A DNA stretch of 14,310 nucleotides from CAYOEZ01 sp964402955 (GTDB taxonomy: Bacteria > Chloroflexota > DTOL01 > DAOUCN01): NCBI GenBank assembly GCA_964402955.1, contig CAYOEZ010000120.1, positions 1 through 14,310 of the forward strand, in the 5' to 3' direction. This document shows, piece after piece, positions 1 through 7,185 of the stretch. The stretch's first letter is position 1. Each line of letters opens with the position of its first letter. Below the pieces are notes generated by a model, which saw only the letters and a program-made list of their open reading frames with translations, was not told the origin of the DNA and searched no databases. The translations under genes and the position numbers were made by a program.

Positions 1-22
1 TATACTATCGCCACAGCAATGA
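1..22 (+). CDS. 3' tail of an upstream gene (partial)
   Basis: Frame 2 reads open from the window edge through six codons (ILSPQQ) to a TGA at 20-22. This TGA overlaps the ATG of the glycosyltransferase at 19 as ATGA. The same ATGA overlap joins the glycosyltransferase to the next gene, so an operon continuing leftwards is plausible. Only six codons are visible, so no function can be given. The reading rests on the overlap pattern and on the absence of a clear Shine-Dalgarno before base 19. Confidence 0.35.
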
Positions 23-1221
23 ATATCGTTATGATCGGGCCTTTTGGCCTGCGCCCCAAAGGCACCATGGCCGTGCGCGCGCTGCCCCTTGCCCGTGAGC
101 TTGCCCGGCGCGGACATCGTGTGTCCATCATCGCGCCGCCCTGGAACTACGCTCAAGACAGCGGGACTACCTACGCGGACGGAGATGTGCAGGTGATCAA
201 CATCACCCTCCCCCCGCGTCTACCCCTTGTGGGGCATCTGGCCATCACCTGGCGACTGCTGCGCGCCGCGCTGGCGCAACACCCCGATGTGATCCACTGC
301 TTCAAGCCCAAGGCCTACAGCGGTCTGGCTGCGCTGGCGCTGTGGCTGGCGCGAGGGTTGCGTCTTACCCGTGTTCGCATCGTGGTCGACAGCGACGACT
401 GGGAGGGACGCGGCGGATGGAATGAGATCGAGCGCTACAGTCGCGTGCAGCGGGCCTTCTTCGCCTGGCAAGAAGCATGGGGACTGACCCACGCCGACGC
501 AGTCACGGTTGCCAGCCGCGCCCTGCAAACGATGGTGTGGAGCCTCGGCGTCGCCCCGGCCCGCGTTGTCTACGTGCCCAATGGCGTGGCAAGCGGCATG
601 TGCAGCGCAGCGACTCCGGCTGTGGCCGCGAAAGATGCGCCGCCCCGGCAAGCCCCCCACGGCGCGCCGTCAAACCCCACAGTGCTGCTCTACACCCGCT
701 TCTTCGAGTTCTCCACCGAGCGGGCCGTGCGCATCATTGCAGGGGCGTTGCAAGCAGTAGCGGACGCCAGAGTGGTCGTCGTGGGCGCAGGACTCTTCGG
801 CGAGGAAAAGGCTTTTCTGGCGCAGATCGAGGCAGCGGGATTGGCTGATCGTGTGACCTATGTCGGCTGGCGCCCGCCGGACGAGCTTCCCGGCATCTTC
901 GCAGGCGCCGACGTCGCTATCTATCCTTTTGACGATACGTTGATCAACCGCTGCAAATGCGCGGTCAAACTGATTGATCTGCTAGCGGCGGGTGTTGCGG
1001 TGGTGGCTGATAGCGTGGGGCAAAACCGCGAGTACATCGAGCATCGGGTTTCCGGCGTTCTGGTTGAGCCGGAAGACAGGGCCGGCTTCGTCAACTGGGT
1101 GGCGCGCCTACTAAAAGACAAGAACCTGCGCCGCTCGCTCGGCAACAACGCTCGCCGGCGCATGGCCGAACATTTCACCTGGGCGCAGTTGGCAGCCCGG
1201 GTTGAGGACTGTTATAGATGA
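19..1221 (+). CDS. Glycosyltransferase family 4-like protein
   Basis: A 400-residue GT-B fold enzyme predicted to move a sugar from an activated nucleotide donor to an acceptor, probably for cell-surface glycans or glycolipids. The N-terminal Rossmann half opens with MNIVMIGPFGLRPKG, followed by a helix carrying LARELARRGHRV, typical of GT4 starts. VPNGV near residues 187-191 marks the linker region. The C-terminal donor-binding half has VVVVGAG (253-258), RVTYVGW (278-284) and KLIDLLAAGVAVVA (317-330), where GT4 enzymes bind the nucleotide. The usual E-x7-E pair is not obvious, so subfamily and donor are unknown. The frame is open upstream of 19, but the start fits the family and overlaps an upstream stop, suggesting translational coupling. 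Its own stop overlaps the VanZ start by 4 bp. Residues 195-220 form an Ala/Pro-rich insertion between the two halves. Confident on family, not on substrate. Confidence 0.88.
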   Translation: MNIVMIGPFGLRPKGTMAVRALPLARELARRGHRVSIIAPPWNYAQDSGTTYADGDVQVINITLPPRLPLVGHLAITWRLLRAALAQHPDVIHCFKPKAYSGLAALALWLARGLRLTRVRIVVDSDDWEGRGGWNEIERYSRVQRAFFAWQEAWGLTHADAVTVASRALQTMVWSLGVAPARVVYVPNGVASGMCSAATPAVAAKDAPPRQAPHGAPSNPTVLLYTRFFEFSTERAVRIIAGALQAVADARVVVVGAGLFGEEKAFLAQIEAAGLADRVTYVGWRPPDELPGIFAGADVAIYPFDDTLINRCKCAVKLIDLLAAGVAVVADSVGQNREYIEHRVSGVLVEPEDRAGFVNWVARLLKDKNLRRSLGNNARRRMAEHFTWAQLAARVEDCYR

Positions 1222-1673
1222 GAGAAGATCGGAGAAGCCAATTGGCCTGGCTGTGGCTGCCGGCGCTGATCTGGATGGCAGTCATTTTTTACGGGTCAAA
1301 TCAGCAGAGCTTGCCAACAGCGTCCAGCGGCATGCTCGATCTGTTGATCAAGAAGACCGGGCACGTCATCGAATATGCCCTCCTGGGGCTGCTCGCAGCG
1401 CGCGCCTGGCACGGCACGCTTGAGCTTACCTCAGGTGCACAAACAGCCGCTCCGCACAGAGCGGACGCCCCCGACAACCCGGGCTGGCTGAAGCCAGCTA
1501 TCCTGGCCGTCGCGCTTGGTTGCCTGTACGCCATCTCCGATGAGGTGCACCAACTGTTCGTGCCAACGCGCAGTGGACAGATACGCGACGTCATTCTAGA
1601 TGCCGCCGCTGTCACTCTGGGGGTGAGTCTACTGTGGCTGTGGCGCCAACTGCGGTCGCGTCGACAGGACTGA
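1218..1673 (+). CDS. VanZ-like family membrane protein
   Basis: A 151-residue integral membrane protein of the VanZ-like family. Members range from teicoplanin resistance accessories to proteins of unknown role, often beside glycan genes. The family signatures are clear: K46-x2-H49-x2-E52-Y53-x2-L after the first helix (about 10-26), then SDEVHQLFVPTRSGQIRD at 107-124 with a further Asp at 128. These conserved charged residues lie at membrane borders. Helices are predicted at about 10-26, 50-64, 92-106 and 124-143. A polar stretch (66-90, with GAQTAAPHRADAPDNP) is longer than usual between helices 2 and 3. The ATG overlaps the glycosyltransferase TGA (ATGA), so translation is probably coupled. 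Its last 62 bp are antisense to the 3' end of scpA. Substrate unknown; drug resistance should not be assumed. Confidence 0.85.
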   Translation: MREDRRSQLAWLWLPALIWMAVIFYGSNQQSLPTASSGMLDLLIKKTGHVIEYALLGLLAARAWHGTLELTSGAQTAAPHRADAPDNPGWLKPAILAVALGCLYAISDEVHQLFVPTRSGQIRDVILDAAAVTLGVSLLWLWRQLRSRRQD

Positions 1674-2355
1674 TCACGATCTCACCATAGACGCCACTCT
1701 GTTCAACACTGACGCGTCCAAGTCTGATCATCTCCAGCAGGGCGAGGAATGTGACAATGGCCTCGGCGCGGGTCTTAACACTGCCGAGCAAGCGATGGAA
1801 CGTGACACGCCCGCTGATGATCACCGCCTCGATGACCGCGATCTTGTCCTCAATGGTGAACTGAGCACGCGCCACTTCTGGAGCAGACGCCTCCTCAGGC
1901 AGCGCCGTCAGGACTCTGCGCATCGCCTCGGCCAGATCGTCCAGCACCATACCCTCGAGATCGAAGCGCGGCGTGATGCCGCTCGTCGCGAGGCGAATGT
2001 AGCTGTGCATCCCCTGCTCATCACGCTCCCGCAGGATAACGGCGATCTCCTTAAAGCGTTTGTACTCCTGAAGCTGGCGCACGAGGTCTTTGCCCGGGTC
2101 CTCTTCTTGTTCCTCAGGGGCAGGCGGTCGGGGCAGAAGCGCCTGCGATTTGATCAGTATGAGGCGGGCGGCGACAACGAGGAAATCGGTCAGAACGTCA
2201 GGATCAACGCTGGCCAAGTCTTTGAGGTATTCGAGGTACTGGTCGGTGACCGCGGCCAGCGACACCGTCGTGATATCGAGCTCACGCCTTTCGATAAGCT
2301 GGAGCAGAAGGTCCAGGGGGCCTTCGAAGACGGTGAGCTTGACCTGATATGGCAT
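1612..2355 (-). CDS. scpA: Segregation and condensation protein A
   Basis: ScpA is the kleisin subunit that bridges SMC heads in the bacterial condensin complex for chromosome compaction and segregation in the cytoplasm. The 247-residue protein shows the N-terminal signature FEGPLDLLLQLIERRELDI (10-28), the helix FLVVAARLILIKSQALLP (58-75), an acidic linker (80-90) and a C-terminal winged helix (about 170-228) with TRAEAIVTFLALLEMIRLG. Length fits the family (about 230-270). The ATG at 2355 was chosen over an ORF extension to 2451 because MPYQVKLTVFEGPLDLLL is the family start, and because its A overlaps the last base of the amidase TAA (TAATG), implying translational reinitiation. No scpB follows, although the two are usually adjacent. 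The C-terminal tail after IVIS (about 18 residues, Ala/Thr-rich) lies antisense to vanZ and has no known role. Confidence 0.93.
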   Translation of the reverse strand: MPYQVKLTVFEGPLDLLLQLIERRELDITTVSLAAVTDQYLEYLKDLASVDPDVLTDFLVVAARLILIKSQALLPRPPAPEEQEEDPGKDLVRQLQEYKRFKEIAVILRERDEQGMHSYIRLATSGITPRFDLEGMVLDDLAEAMRRVLTALPEEASAPEVARAQFTIEDKIAVIEAVIISGRVTFHRLLGSVKTRAEAIVTFLALLEMIRLGRVSVEQSGVYGEIVISPVDATAVGATATVDSPPE

Positions 2356-3488
2356 TATCGTTCCCGAAACCGTTGCCCGTCTCTCGCCAGAGCATCGAGC
2401 AGCGCGCGCGTCTCTTTGGCATTCTTGCCGGCGATGCGCTGCACGCGGCACCCCGCCGCCCTCAGCATCTCCTCAACCTGTAGCGCAACGCCGCCAGGCC
2501 CGCCAATGATGGTGACGTTTTCAGCCTGGCTGGCTTCCTCGGCTGAGAACCCGACCGTCGGGCGAAAGCGGGCAATGTAGCGCGACGCAGCCTGCCAGTC
2601 CGTCTCGGCCCAGGCATCGCCGGTCTGCCACAACAAGACGTAGTGGTAGATGACGCGGCGTGGCGACTGGAACTGCGCTCGCACCTGTGCCAGCAGCAGT
2701 TCCTTCCACCCGCCGCTGGCAAGCCAACTTGACCCCGGGCAATCAGTCTGCTGGCCGGCAAATTCGCTGTGCCCGCTGACACTCTCAACAGGCAGGCGCA
2801 GTTCATTTAGCAGCCAGCCCAGGAGCGACGCCGTACTTGCCATTTGCATGGCGTTTGGGCTGTTGGAGGCAAAATCGCCAACCAGGACAATGCCCACGGT
2901 CGTCGCATTGGTATTGACAACGTGGAAACAGGCGGTTTCCAGGCGGTTGGTCTGATAGATTGCGCCGTCAACGCCAATGAAGAAGTGGAAGCCAATTCCC
3001 GGCCACTGGTGCTCGAGGTTGTTGATGTGAAACTCAGCCATCTGCTGCGGGGTCTGGCTGGCCTCGTTGGAGCCGCTATGGTGCAAAACCAGGCGCTGGA
3101 TTTGCACCAGCGGGCGCCGGGCATATTGATTGCCGCGATCCGGGCTTAGCGGCAGGTCATTCACGAGATCAATGATGTGCGGGCGGGCAGGGGCGTGTGC
3201 CAAGCGGGACGGAGCGGGGGCAGCCGTCTGAACGACATCGAGCCGCGACTCTGTTTGCGCCAACCGGGTCTGCAGGCCGGCGGCATGCGCTTCGAGGGCG
3301 CACAATTGTGCGTCCAGTGCGAGGACCTTCTCCTGCAGTGCTACTCTGGCCTCATCACCGCGCTGTGCCTGAGCTTGCAGGTAAGCGGCCCTGGCTTGCC
3401 ACAGCGTCGCCTCTTCGAGCGCAGCCGGCGCGAGCGCGCTCTGCACAGGGCGAGACTCCGATCGAGAATCCTGGGTGCTGTTCTCCAT
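2355..3488 (-). CDS. N-acetylmuramoyl-L-alanine amidase (PGRP/Amidase_2 domain)
   Basis: A 377-residue protein with a zinc amidase domain that in this family cleaves the bond between N-acetylmuramic acid and L-alanine of peptidoglycan. Residues 25-85 form an Ala/Glu/Gln-rich probable coiled coil. The Amidase_2 domain spans about 128-265: QRLVLHHSGSN (zinc His at 136/137), GIGFHFFIGVDGAIYQTN (164-181), VGIVLVGDF (198-206), SGHSEF (His240) and TDCPG (Cys250). All three expected zinc ligands are present. Near 324-365, VTIIGGPGGVALQVEEML...GCRVQRIAG resembles one cell-wall-binding repeat 2 (CWB2) module; this match is by eye. No signal peptide or membrane helix is visible, odd for a wall enzyme. 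The ATG at 3488 has GGGAGG four bases upstream; the upstream TTG at 3503 lies before that Shine-Dalgarno and is rejected. It is the first gene of an operon with scpA. Confidence 0.85.
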   Translation of the reverse strand: MENSTQDSRSESRPVQSALAPAALEEATLWQARAAYLQAQAQRGDEARVALQEKVLALDAQLCALEAHAAGLQTRLAQTESRLDVVQTAAPAPSRLAHAPARPHIIDLVNDLPLSPDRGNQYARRPLVQIQRLVLHHSGSNEASQTPQQMAEFHINNLEHQWPGIGFHFFIGVDGAIYQTNRLETACFHVVNTNATTVGIVLVGDFASNSPNAMQMASTASLLGWLLNELRLPVESVSGHSEFAGQQTDCPGSSWLASGGWKELLLAQVRAQFQSPRRVIYHYVLLWQTGDAWAETDWQAASRYIARFRPTVGFSAEEASQAENVTIIGGPGGVALQVEEMLRAAGCRVQRIAGKNAKETRALLDALARDGQRFRER

Positions 3489-3492
3489 ACGA

Positions 3493-3498
3493 CCTCCC
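3493..3498 (-). promoter_or_regulatory. Shine-Dalgarno of the amidase gene
   Basis: On the minus strand GGGAGG is followed by TCGT and then the ATG at 3488. It selects this ATG over the upstream in-frame TTG at 3503. Confidence 0.75.
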
Positions 3499-3519
3499 GG
3501 CAAGCAGTTGTCGCCTCGT

Positions 3520-3548
3520 ATTATACACTCTCACCAGATCACGCGCAA
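3520..3548 (-). promoter_or_regulatory. Sigma-70-type promoter for amidase-scpA
   Basis: On the minus strand a perfect TATAAT (3525-3520) lies 17 bp after TTGCGC (3548-3543). The -35 matches consensus only in TTG. The predicted start of transcription is about 25 nt before the amidase ATG, which leaves room for the GGGAGG ribosome site. Sequence pattern only. Confidence 0.6.
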
Positions 3549-3614
3549 GTTGTAACTTTCCGCAGGGCTGCACGTAGTACAGTAATGAAGCACGTTCCCA
3601 CTTTGTCAAACTAC

Positions 3615-3646
3615 CAGCAACATTCAGGACCAGCAACACTCAGGAG
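3615..3646 (+). repeat. 16-bp tandem imperfect repeat running into a Shine-Dalgarno
   Basis: CAGCAACATTCAGGAC (3615-3630) is followed directly by CAGCAACACTCAGGAG (3631-3646), identical at 14 of 16 positions. The second copy supplies most of the AGGAGG (3642-3647) that precedes the ATG at 3656. Confidence 0.75.
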
Positions 3647-3655
3647 GTCCATGCC

Positions 3656-4096
3656 ATGTCTGTCCCACCACCAATAAACGTTATCTCTGACGATGCGGAA
3701 GAGCGCAGTATGGCGGCTCTGGCCCATGCATCCATCTTGCTCAACCTGTTCATACCGGGATTGGGCATCATTGCCGCCGCCGCGGTATGGCTCACACAGA
3801 ACGAGCGCTCACCGTTTGCCAGAAAACAGGCGCTCCAGGCGGCCGTGTTCCAGATCGTCTGGCTGCTGCTGCCCATTCTTGTGGCCGTTGTGGGCGTGAT
3901 GGCGGCGGTTGGCGGCGCAATCGCCGGCGCCCTCAATGACGCACGCGTTGCCGTGCTGCTGATACCTGCCATCTTCGGGGTACTGGCTTTGCTTGCCGTC
4001 TTTCTCCTCGGCATTCTCTATGCGCTTGTTGGCGCATACGAGACATACCAGGGACGCGATTTTCGCTACTGGCTTGTGGGCAAGTTGGTCCACTAG
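3656..4096 (+). CDS. DUF4870-like small membrane protein
   Basis: A 146-residue membrane protein resembling DUF4870/Tic20-like small proteins of unknown function. Residues 17-28 (RSMAALAHASIL) and the pattern NERSPFARKQALQAAVFQI (49-67) are characteristic: the first helix leads into a loop with a charged RKQALQA segment and then the second helix. Predicted membrane segments lie at about 20-46, 61-91 and 97-127, with a short hydrophilic tail ending YQGRDFRYWLVGKLVH. The ATG at 3656 follows AGGAGG at 3642-3647 with an 8-base spacer; the nearer ATG at 3651 opens a frame that stops after eight codons. It is transcribed divergently from the amidase across a 167-bp gap and looks monocistronic. Family assignment is by motif and topology only. 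Confidence 0.78.
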   Translation: MSVPPPINVISDDAEERSMAALAHASILLNLFIPGLGIIAAAAVWLTQNERSPFARKQALQAAVFQIVWLLLPILVAVVGVMAAVGGAIAGALNDARVAVLLIPAIFGVLALLAVFLLGILYALVGAYETYQGRDFRYWLVGKLVH

Positions 4097-4138
4097 CGCC
4101 GAAGCGATAGGCCTCCCCCGCAGCTCGCCCGCACGGCA

Positions 4139-4174
4139 TGAATGGCGCAGAGCATTCTGTCCCTACGCCATTCA
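4139..4174. terminator. Hairpin between convergent genes, possible terminator
   Basis: TGAATGGCG (4139-4147) and CGCCATTCA (4166-4174) form a perfect 9-bp stem with an 18-nt loop. It lies in the 82-bp gap where the DUF4870-like gene and the metallophosphoesterase converge. There is no T tract on either strand, so termination is only a position-based guess. Confidence 0.4.
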
Positions 4175-4178
4175 CGCA

Positions 4179-5123
4179 TCATGCAGAACAAAGCGTGAGC
4201 AGCGCCACTTCGGGCCGGCAGGTGAAGAGAAAAGGCGGCTGAATCGTTCCCACGCCCCTGCTGGTATAGACGAGGATATCGCCGGCGCGGTGCAGACCGG
4301 CGTAATACTTCCACGACAAGAAGGGAAGGATGGGCCGCTTGCTGAACGGCAAACACACTTGCCCGCCGTGGCTGTGGCCGGAAAGCTGCAACAGGCTGCC
4401 CCACCCCTGGGCCTGGTCAGCGAAGTCCGGCTCGTGCGCTAGCAGAATCGTCGCCGCCCCGGCCGGCACCCTAGCCAGCGCCTTGCCCAGATCGGGCCTG
4501 CCCGACCAGATGTCATCCATGCCCGCCAGCCACAGGTTTGGCGCCAGCAGACGTGACTCATTGATGAGCACGGTCACGCCATTCTGCCTCAGGAGACGGG
4601 TGATCAAGAGCGGGTCTGTCCAATAGTCGTGATTGCCCAGTACGGCAAACACCCCGCGCCCAGCGCACAGTTTGCCCAATGTCCGCGCACACTCCCCAGC
4701 AAGGTTCATATCCTTCGTCACGTAATCCCCTGTGAGAACAACTACATCCGGCTGCACGCTGTTGGTCAACGCAACGATGCGCTCGATGACTGCCAGGGGC
4801 ACATTCTGGCTGAGATGGATATCGCTGAGATGAGCAACCGTGAATCCGTTCAGATCGGGCGGCAATCCCGCCAATGGTACCGCAACGCGATCGACGCCTG
4901 GCGGCGAAAAACGCATGAAGGGACGGTAGAGCGTGCGCGAGAAGATGCTCTCCACACGCTCCACGAAAGCACTGAAGCGCGGGTGACGACCTGCTGAGAA
5001 GCTGAAGGTAAATGGGGTTGTATCGGACGCGGACGGATCAACGAGCGCAGCCGGGCAGGGTTGCGGCGAGCGCATCTGCGCCGGCGTGGTGCGGCGAGCG
5101 GTCTCTTCGGCCATTGTGAACAC
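4179..5123 (-). CDS. Metallophosphoesterase (YaeI/YkuE-like)
   Basis: A 314-residue calcineurin-like phosphoesterase with two metal ions. The motifs appear in order: SDIH (Asp101, His103), TGDY (Asp133), GNHD (Asn164, His165), AH (His230) and GHSHGGQ (His250, His252), so the catalytic set is complete. The GHSHGGQ ending and overall layout match the YaeI/YkuE branch, some of whose members act on phospholipids or UDP-sugar lipids; the substrate here is unknown. Residues 1-90 are Pro/Ser/Thr-rich and then amphipathic, without a clear signal peptide or membrane helix. Start is uncertain: a GTG at 5123 has AGGAG 4 bases upstream, while the ATG at 5114 (residue 4) is 13 bases away. The GTG is kept for spacing. 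It is divergent from the GNAT gene and convergent with the DUF4870-like gene. Confidence 0.87.
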   Translation of the reverse strand: MFTMAEETARRTTPAQMRSPQPCPAALVDPSASDTTPFTFSFSAGRHPRFSAFVERVESIFSRTLYRPFMRFSPPGVDRVAVPLAGLPPDLNGFTVAHLSDIHLSQNVPLAVIERIVALTNSVQPDVVVLTGDYVTKDMNLAGECARTLGKLCAGRGVFAVLGNHDYWTDPLLITRLLRQNGVTVLINESRLLAPNLWLAGMDDIWSGRPDLGKALARVPAGAATILLAHEPDFADQAQGWGSLLQLSGHSHGGQVCLPFSKRPILPFLSWKYYAGLHRAGDILVYTSRGVGTIQPPFLFTCRPEVALLTLCSA

Positions 5124-5164
5124 GAATCTCCTATGATATACTCCTGTCTGCTACACTAACGTTT

Positions 5165-5196
5165 GAGCACATAGCATTCTGAACACATAGCATCAG
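5165..5196 (+). repeat. 16-bp tandem imperfect repeat before a Shine-Dalgarno
   Basis: GAGCACATAGCATTCT (5165-5180) is followed directly by GAACACATAGCATCAG (5181-5196). They share 12 of 16 positions, with CACATAGCAT identical in both. The second copy runs into AGGAGG (5195-5200) ahead of the GNAT start at 5208. It resembles the arrangement at 3615-3646. Confidence 0.65.
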
Positions 5197-5207
5197 GAGG
5201 TGCAGCA

Positions 5208-5750
5208 ATGCTGCGCGGCGAAAAAGTGATCCTGCGGGCCATGACACGTTCCGATTTGCCCACGTTCGTGCGCTGGTTTAGCGACACGGAGGTGACGCAG
5301 TTCCTGGGCGGCAACATGTGGCCGATGTCGCTCGAAAGCGAAGAACGTTGGTTCAACCGGCAGATCGAAGAGCAGACTCTGCATCTCTGCATCGAAACGA
5401 TTGCACCGGCCGGCCAGAGCGGCATGCTCATCGGCAACTGCGGCCTCTTTCACGTGAGCGAGCGCAACCACAACGCAGAGCTTGGCATCGTCATCGGTGA
5501 GAAAGAGTACTGGAGCCAGGGCTATGGCACTGATGCAATCAAGACATTGCTGCGCTTTTGCTTCGACGAGCTCAACTACCACAAGGTCTGCTTGCGCGTC
5601 TACGACTTCAACGCGCGCGGCCTTCGCTGCTATGAGAATTGCGGCTTCCGCCTCGAAGGCCGCCTGCGCCAGCACATGTTCCGCCACGGCGCGTGGCATG
5701 ATGAGATCATGATGGCCGTCCTGCGCGATGAGTTCAACGCACGCCCATAG
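5208..5750 (+). CDS. GNAT family N-acetyltransferase (RimJ/RimL type)
   Basis: A 180-residue acetyl-CoA-dependent acetyltransferase of the Acetyltransf_3 type, related to ribosomal-protein and small-molecule acetylases. The N-terminus LRGEKVILRAMTRSDLPTF (2-20) is the usual first strand and helix. IGNCGLFHVSERNHNAELGIVIG (75-97) gives the central strands. QGYGTDAIKTLLRF (104-117) is motif A, which holds the acetyl-CoA pyrophosphate. VYDFNARGLRCYENCGF (131-147) is motif B, with the conserved Asn and the Tyr that acts as general acid in many members. Family length is about 170-190, so the gene is complete. The ATG at 5208 has AGGAGG at 5195-5200 with a 7-base spacer. It starts 84 bp from the divergent metallophosphoesterase. 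The substrate cannot be read from sequence; protein, amino acid or antibiotic remain possible. Confidence 0.9.
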   Translation: MLRGEKVILRAMTRSDLPTFVRWFSDTEVTQFLGGNMWPMSLESEERWFNRQIEEQTLHLCIETIAPAGQSGMLIGNCGLFHVSERNHNAELGIVIGEKEYWSQGYGTDAIKTLLRFCFDELNYHKVCLRVYDFNARGLRCYENCGFRLEGRLRQHMFRHGAWHDEIMMAVLRDEFNARP

Positions 5751-5769
5751 GTGCGAGACCGGTGTCATA

Positions 5770-5781
5770 TGCGCCGGCGCA
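5770..5781. other. 12-bp palindrome in a convergent gap
   Basis: TGCGCCGGCGCA is a perfect palindrome in the 50-bp gap between the GNAT stop (5750) and the yvcK stop (5801). It has no loop and no T tract, so it is a poor terminator. In GC-rich DNA such a site may be chance or a binding site. Confidence 0.35.
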
Positions 5782-5800
5782 CGCCATCGACTGCGTTCGT

Positions 5801-7090
5801 CTAGCGGCTGCGGCGGGCGTACAGAGCAAGCAACGCCTGCGCCAGTTTGACGGGATTGTGGCGTGTGGGCAGCGTCTCCTCGACCACATCCACCGGCACA
5901 ATGGTCACACCCAGATTGCGTGTCTTGTCGTCGATCGTGACCGCGACCTGGTTCCACTCCGGCTTATAGTACAAATAGCGGTCATTCGCCAGCACGTAGT
6001 CAAAGATGTTGCGACCGATATGCTCATGCAGAGCATCGATGTGATTGCTTAAGGCATAGCCATCGGTTTCGCCCGCTTGTGTGGCCACATTGCAGACATA
6101 GACCTTCATGGCGTGCGATGACCGGATGGCTCTGGCGATTCCATCCACGAGCAGGTTAGGCATGATGCTCGTGTACAGACTCCCTGGCCCGATGATGATC
6201 ATGTCGGCCTGTAGGATAGCCTCGACTGCCTCCGGATAGGCGGGCGCATCGGTAGGGCGCAGGTAAACCCGTCGCACCGGCGCAGGCCCGTGCGGAATAC
6301 TCGACTCCCCTTCGATGGTTGAGTCGTCGTCCAGCTCGGCGCAGAGTGTCACATCTTCCACGGTCGACGGTACGATCTTGCCCCGCACAGCCAGAACACG
6401 GCTCGACTCCTTGAGCGCTCGCTCGAAGTTGCCTGTGATGCGTGTCATAGCCACGATGAAAAGATTGCCAAAGCTATGCCCGCTCAGGTCGCCGGCCTCG
6501 CCGAAGCGGTACTGAAAAAGCTCAGTCATCAACGGCTCAGCATCGGCCATGGCCACAATACATTGACGAAAATCCCCCGGCGGCAGTATCTTCAAGTCAC
6601 GCCGCAAGCGGCCGGAACTACCACCATCGTCCGCGACAGTGACAATCGCAGTCAGGTTATTCGTATATTCCTTGAGTCCACGCAGCAGCGATGACAGCCC
6701 GGTTCCTCCGCCCAGAGTGACAATCCGTGGCCCGCGCTCCTGCGCACGGTAGCGCATCAGGATGTCCGAGAGATCTCCCTTGCCGTTCGGCATCAGGGGA
6801 ATAATCACGGAGCGGCTGAGCTTCCACACGGCAAGGCTGCCCATTCCTACCCCGATGACGATGAAGAGGACGCCACGCCAGAAGCGGTCAATGAACTGCA
6901 AGGTTACGTAGTACGCCTCGCGTGGGAATGGCGCGGTGCGATAGACGTGCACCATCACATACCCCATGCCCAGGCTGAGGAAGAGAATAGCCAGAAACAG
7001 CAACACAAGCCAGCGCTTGACTTGCATGCCCGGGCGCAACCATTTGATCAGGCGCTCTTTTTCGAAATCAAAGCGTTCTTTTCTTGTCAT
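5801..7090 (-). CDS. yvcK: YvcK/CofD-family gluconeogenesis factor with membrane anchor
   Basis: A 429-residue protein of the YvcK (GlmR) family. In Bacillus and Mycobacterium relatives it is needed for cell-wall precursor supply on gluconeogenic carbon and binds UDP-sugars. Here two membrane helices (about 26-49 and 70-90) precede the cytoplasmic domain, which starts near 120. Core motifs are RIVTLGGGTGLSSLLRGLK (122-140), VTVADDGGSSGRLRRD (150-165), LPPGDFRQC (169-177), GHSFGNLF (204-211) and IGPGSLYTSIMPNLLVDGI (300-318). All are typical and intact. The ATG at 7090 begins MTRKERFDFEKERLIKWLRPG, a common start for anchored forms. It has a G-rich GGGGG four bases upstream, and a strong promoter whose -10 ends only 10 bp from the ATG. 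The usual partners (rapZ, whiA) are absent from this window. It is divergent from the OpgC fusion gene. Confidence 0.93.
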   Translation of the reverse strand: MTRKERFDFEKERLIKWLRPGMQVKRWLVLLFLAILFLSLGMGYVMVHVYRTAPFPREAYYVTLQFIDRFWRGVLFIVIGVGMGSLAVWKLSRSVIIPLMPNGKGDLSDILMRYRAQERGPRIVTLGGGTGLSSLLRGLKEYTNNLTAIVTVADDGGSSGRLRRDLKILPPGDFRQCIVAMADAEPLMTELFQYRFGEAGDLSGHSFGNLFIVAMTRITGNFERALKESSRVLAVRGKIVPSTVEDVTLCAELDDDSTIEGESSIPHGPAPVRRVYLRPTDAPAYPEAVEAILQADMIIIGPGSLYTSIMPNLLVDGIARAIRSSHAMKVYVCNVATQAGETDGYALSNHIDALHEHIGRNIFDYVLANDRYLYYKPEWNQVAVTIDDKTRNLGVTIVPVDVVEETLPTRHNPVKLAQALLALYARRSR

Positions 7091-7100
7091 AGTGCCCCCA

Positions 7101-7130
7101 ATTATAGCGTAACGCTATGCCCTCTGTCCA
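7101..7130 (-). promoter_or_regulatory. Sigma-70-type promoter of yvcK
   Basis: On the minus strand TGGACA (7130-7125) is followed after 18 bp by a perfect TATAAT (7106-7101), 11 of 12 consensus bases. Transcription would start near 7094, only about 4 nt before the ATG at 7090, so the message would be nearly leaderless. Confidence 0.7.
7104..7118. promoter_or_regulatory. Inverted repeat over the yvcK -10, candidate operator
   Basis: ATAGCGT-A-ACGCTAT is a perfect 7-bp inverted repeat with a single central base. It overlaps the first bases of the yvcK -10 box and the spacer. The position would let a bound protein block RNA polymerase. No regulator gene is next to it. Confidence 0.4.
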
Positions 7131-7185
7131 GCGGCCTCCCATATATAACGACGGATGGGCGCGGGTGTTGCGCTTGCGCTGTGGA

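Noticed and set aside
1218..1673. Glycopeptide resistance gene
   Set aside because: Only the broad VanZ-like family is supported; no other van genes are present.
2356..2451. ScpA start at 2451
   Set aside because: The extra 32 residues are Arg-rich, lie inside the amidase gene and precede the conserved ScpA N-terminus.
1795..2580. 261-codon plus-strand ORF over scpA and the amidase end
   Set aside because: It spans two well-supported minus-strand genes and is Arg/Asp-rich shadow sequence.
3550..3583. Promoter for the DUF4870-like gene
   Set aside because: TTGTAA is followed only by weak -10 candidates at 19 or more bp, so the match is too poor to list.
5193..5957. 254-codon minus-strand ORF over the GNAT gene
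   Set aside because: The GNAT motifs on the plus strand are intact; the antisense ORF also runs into the yvcK 3' end.
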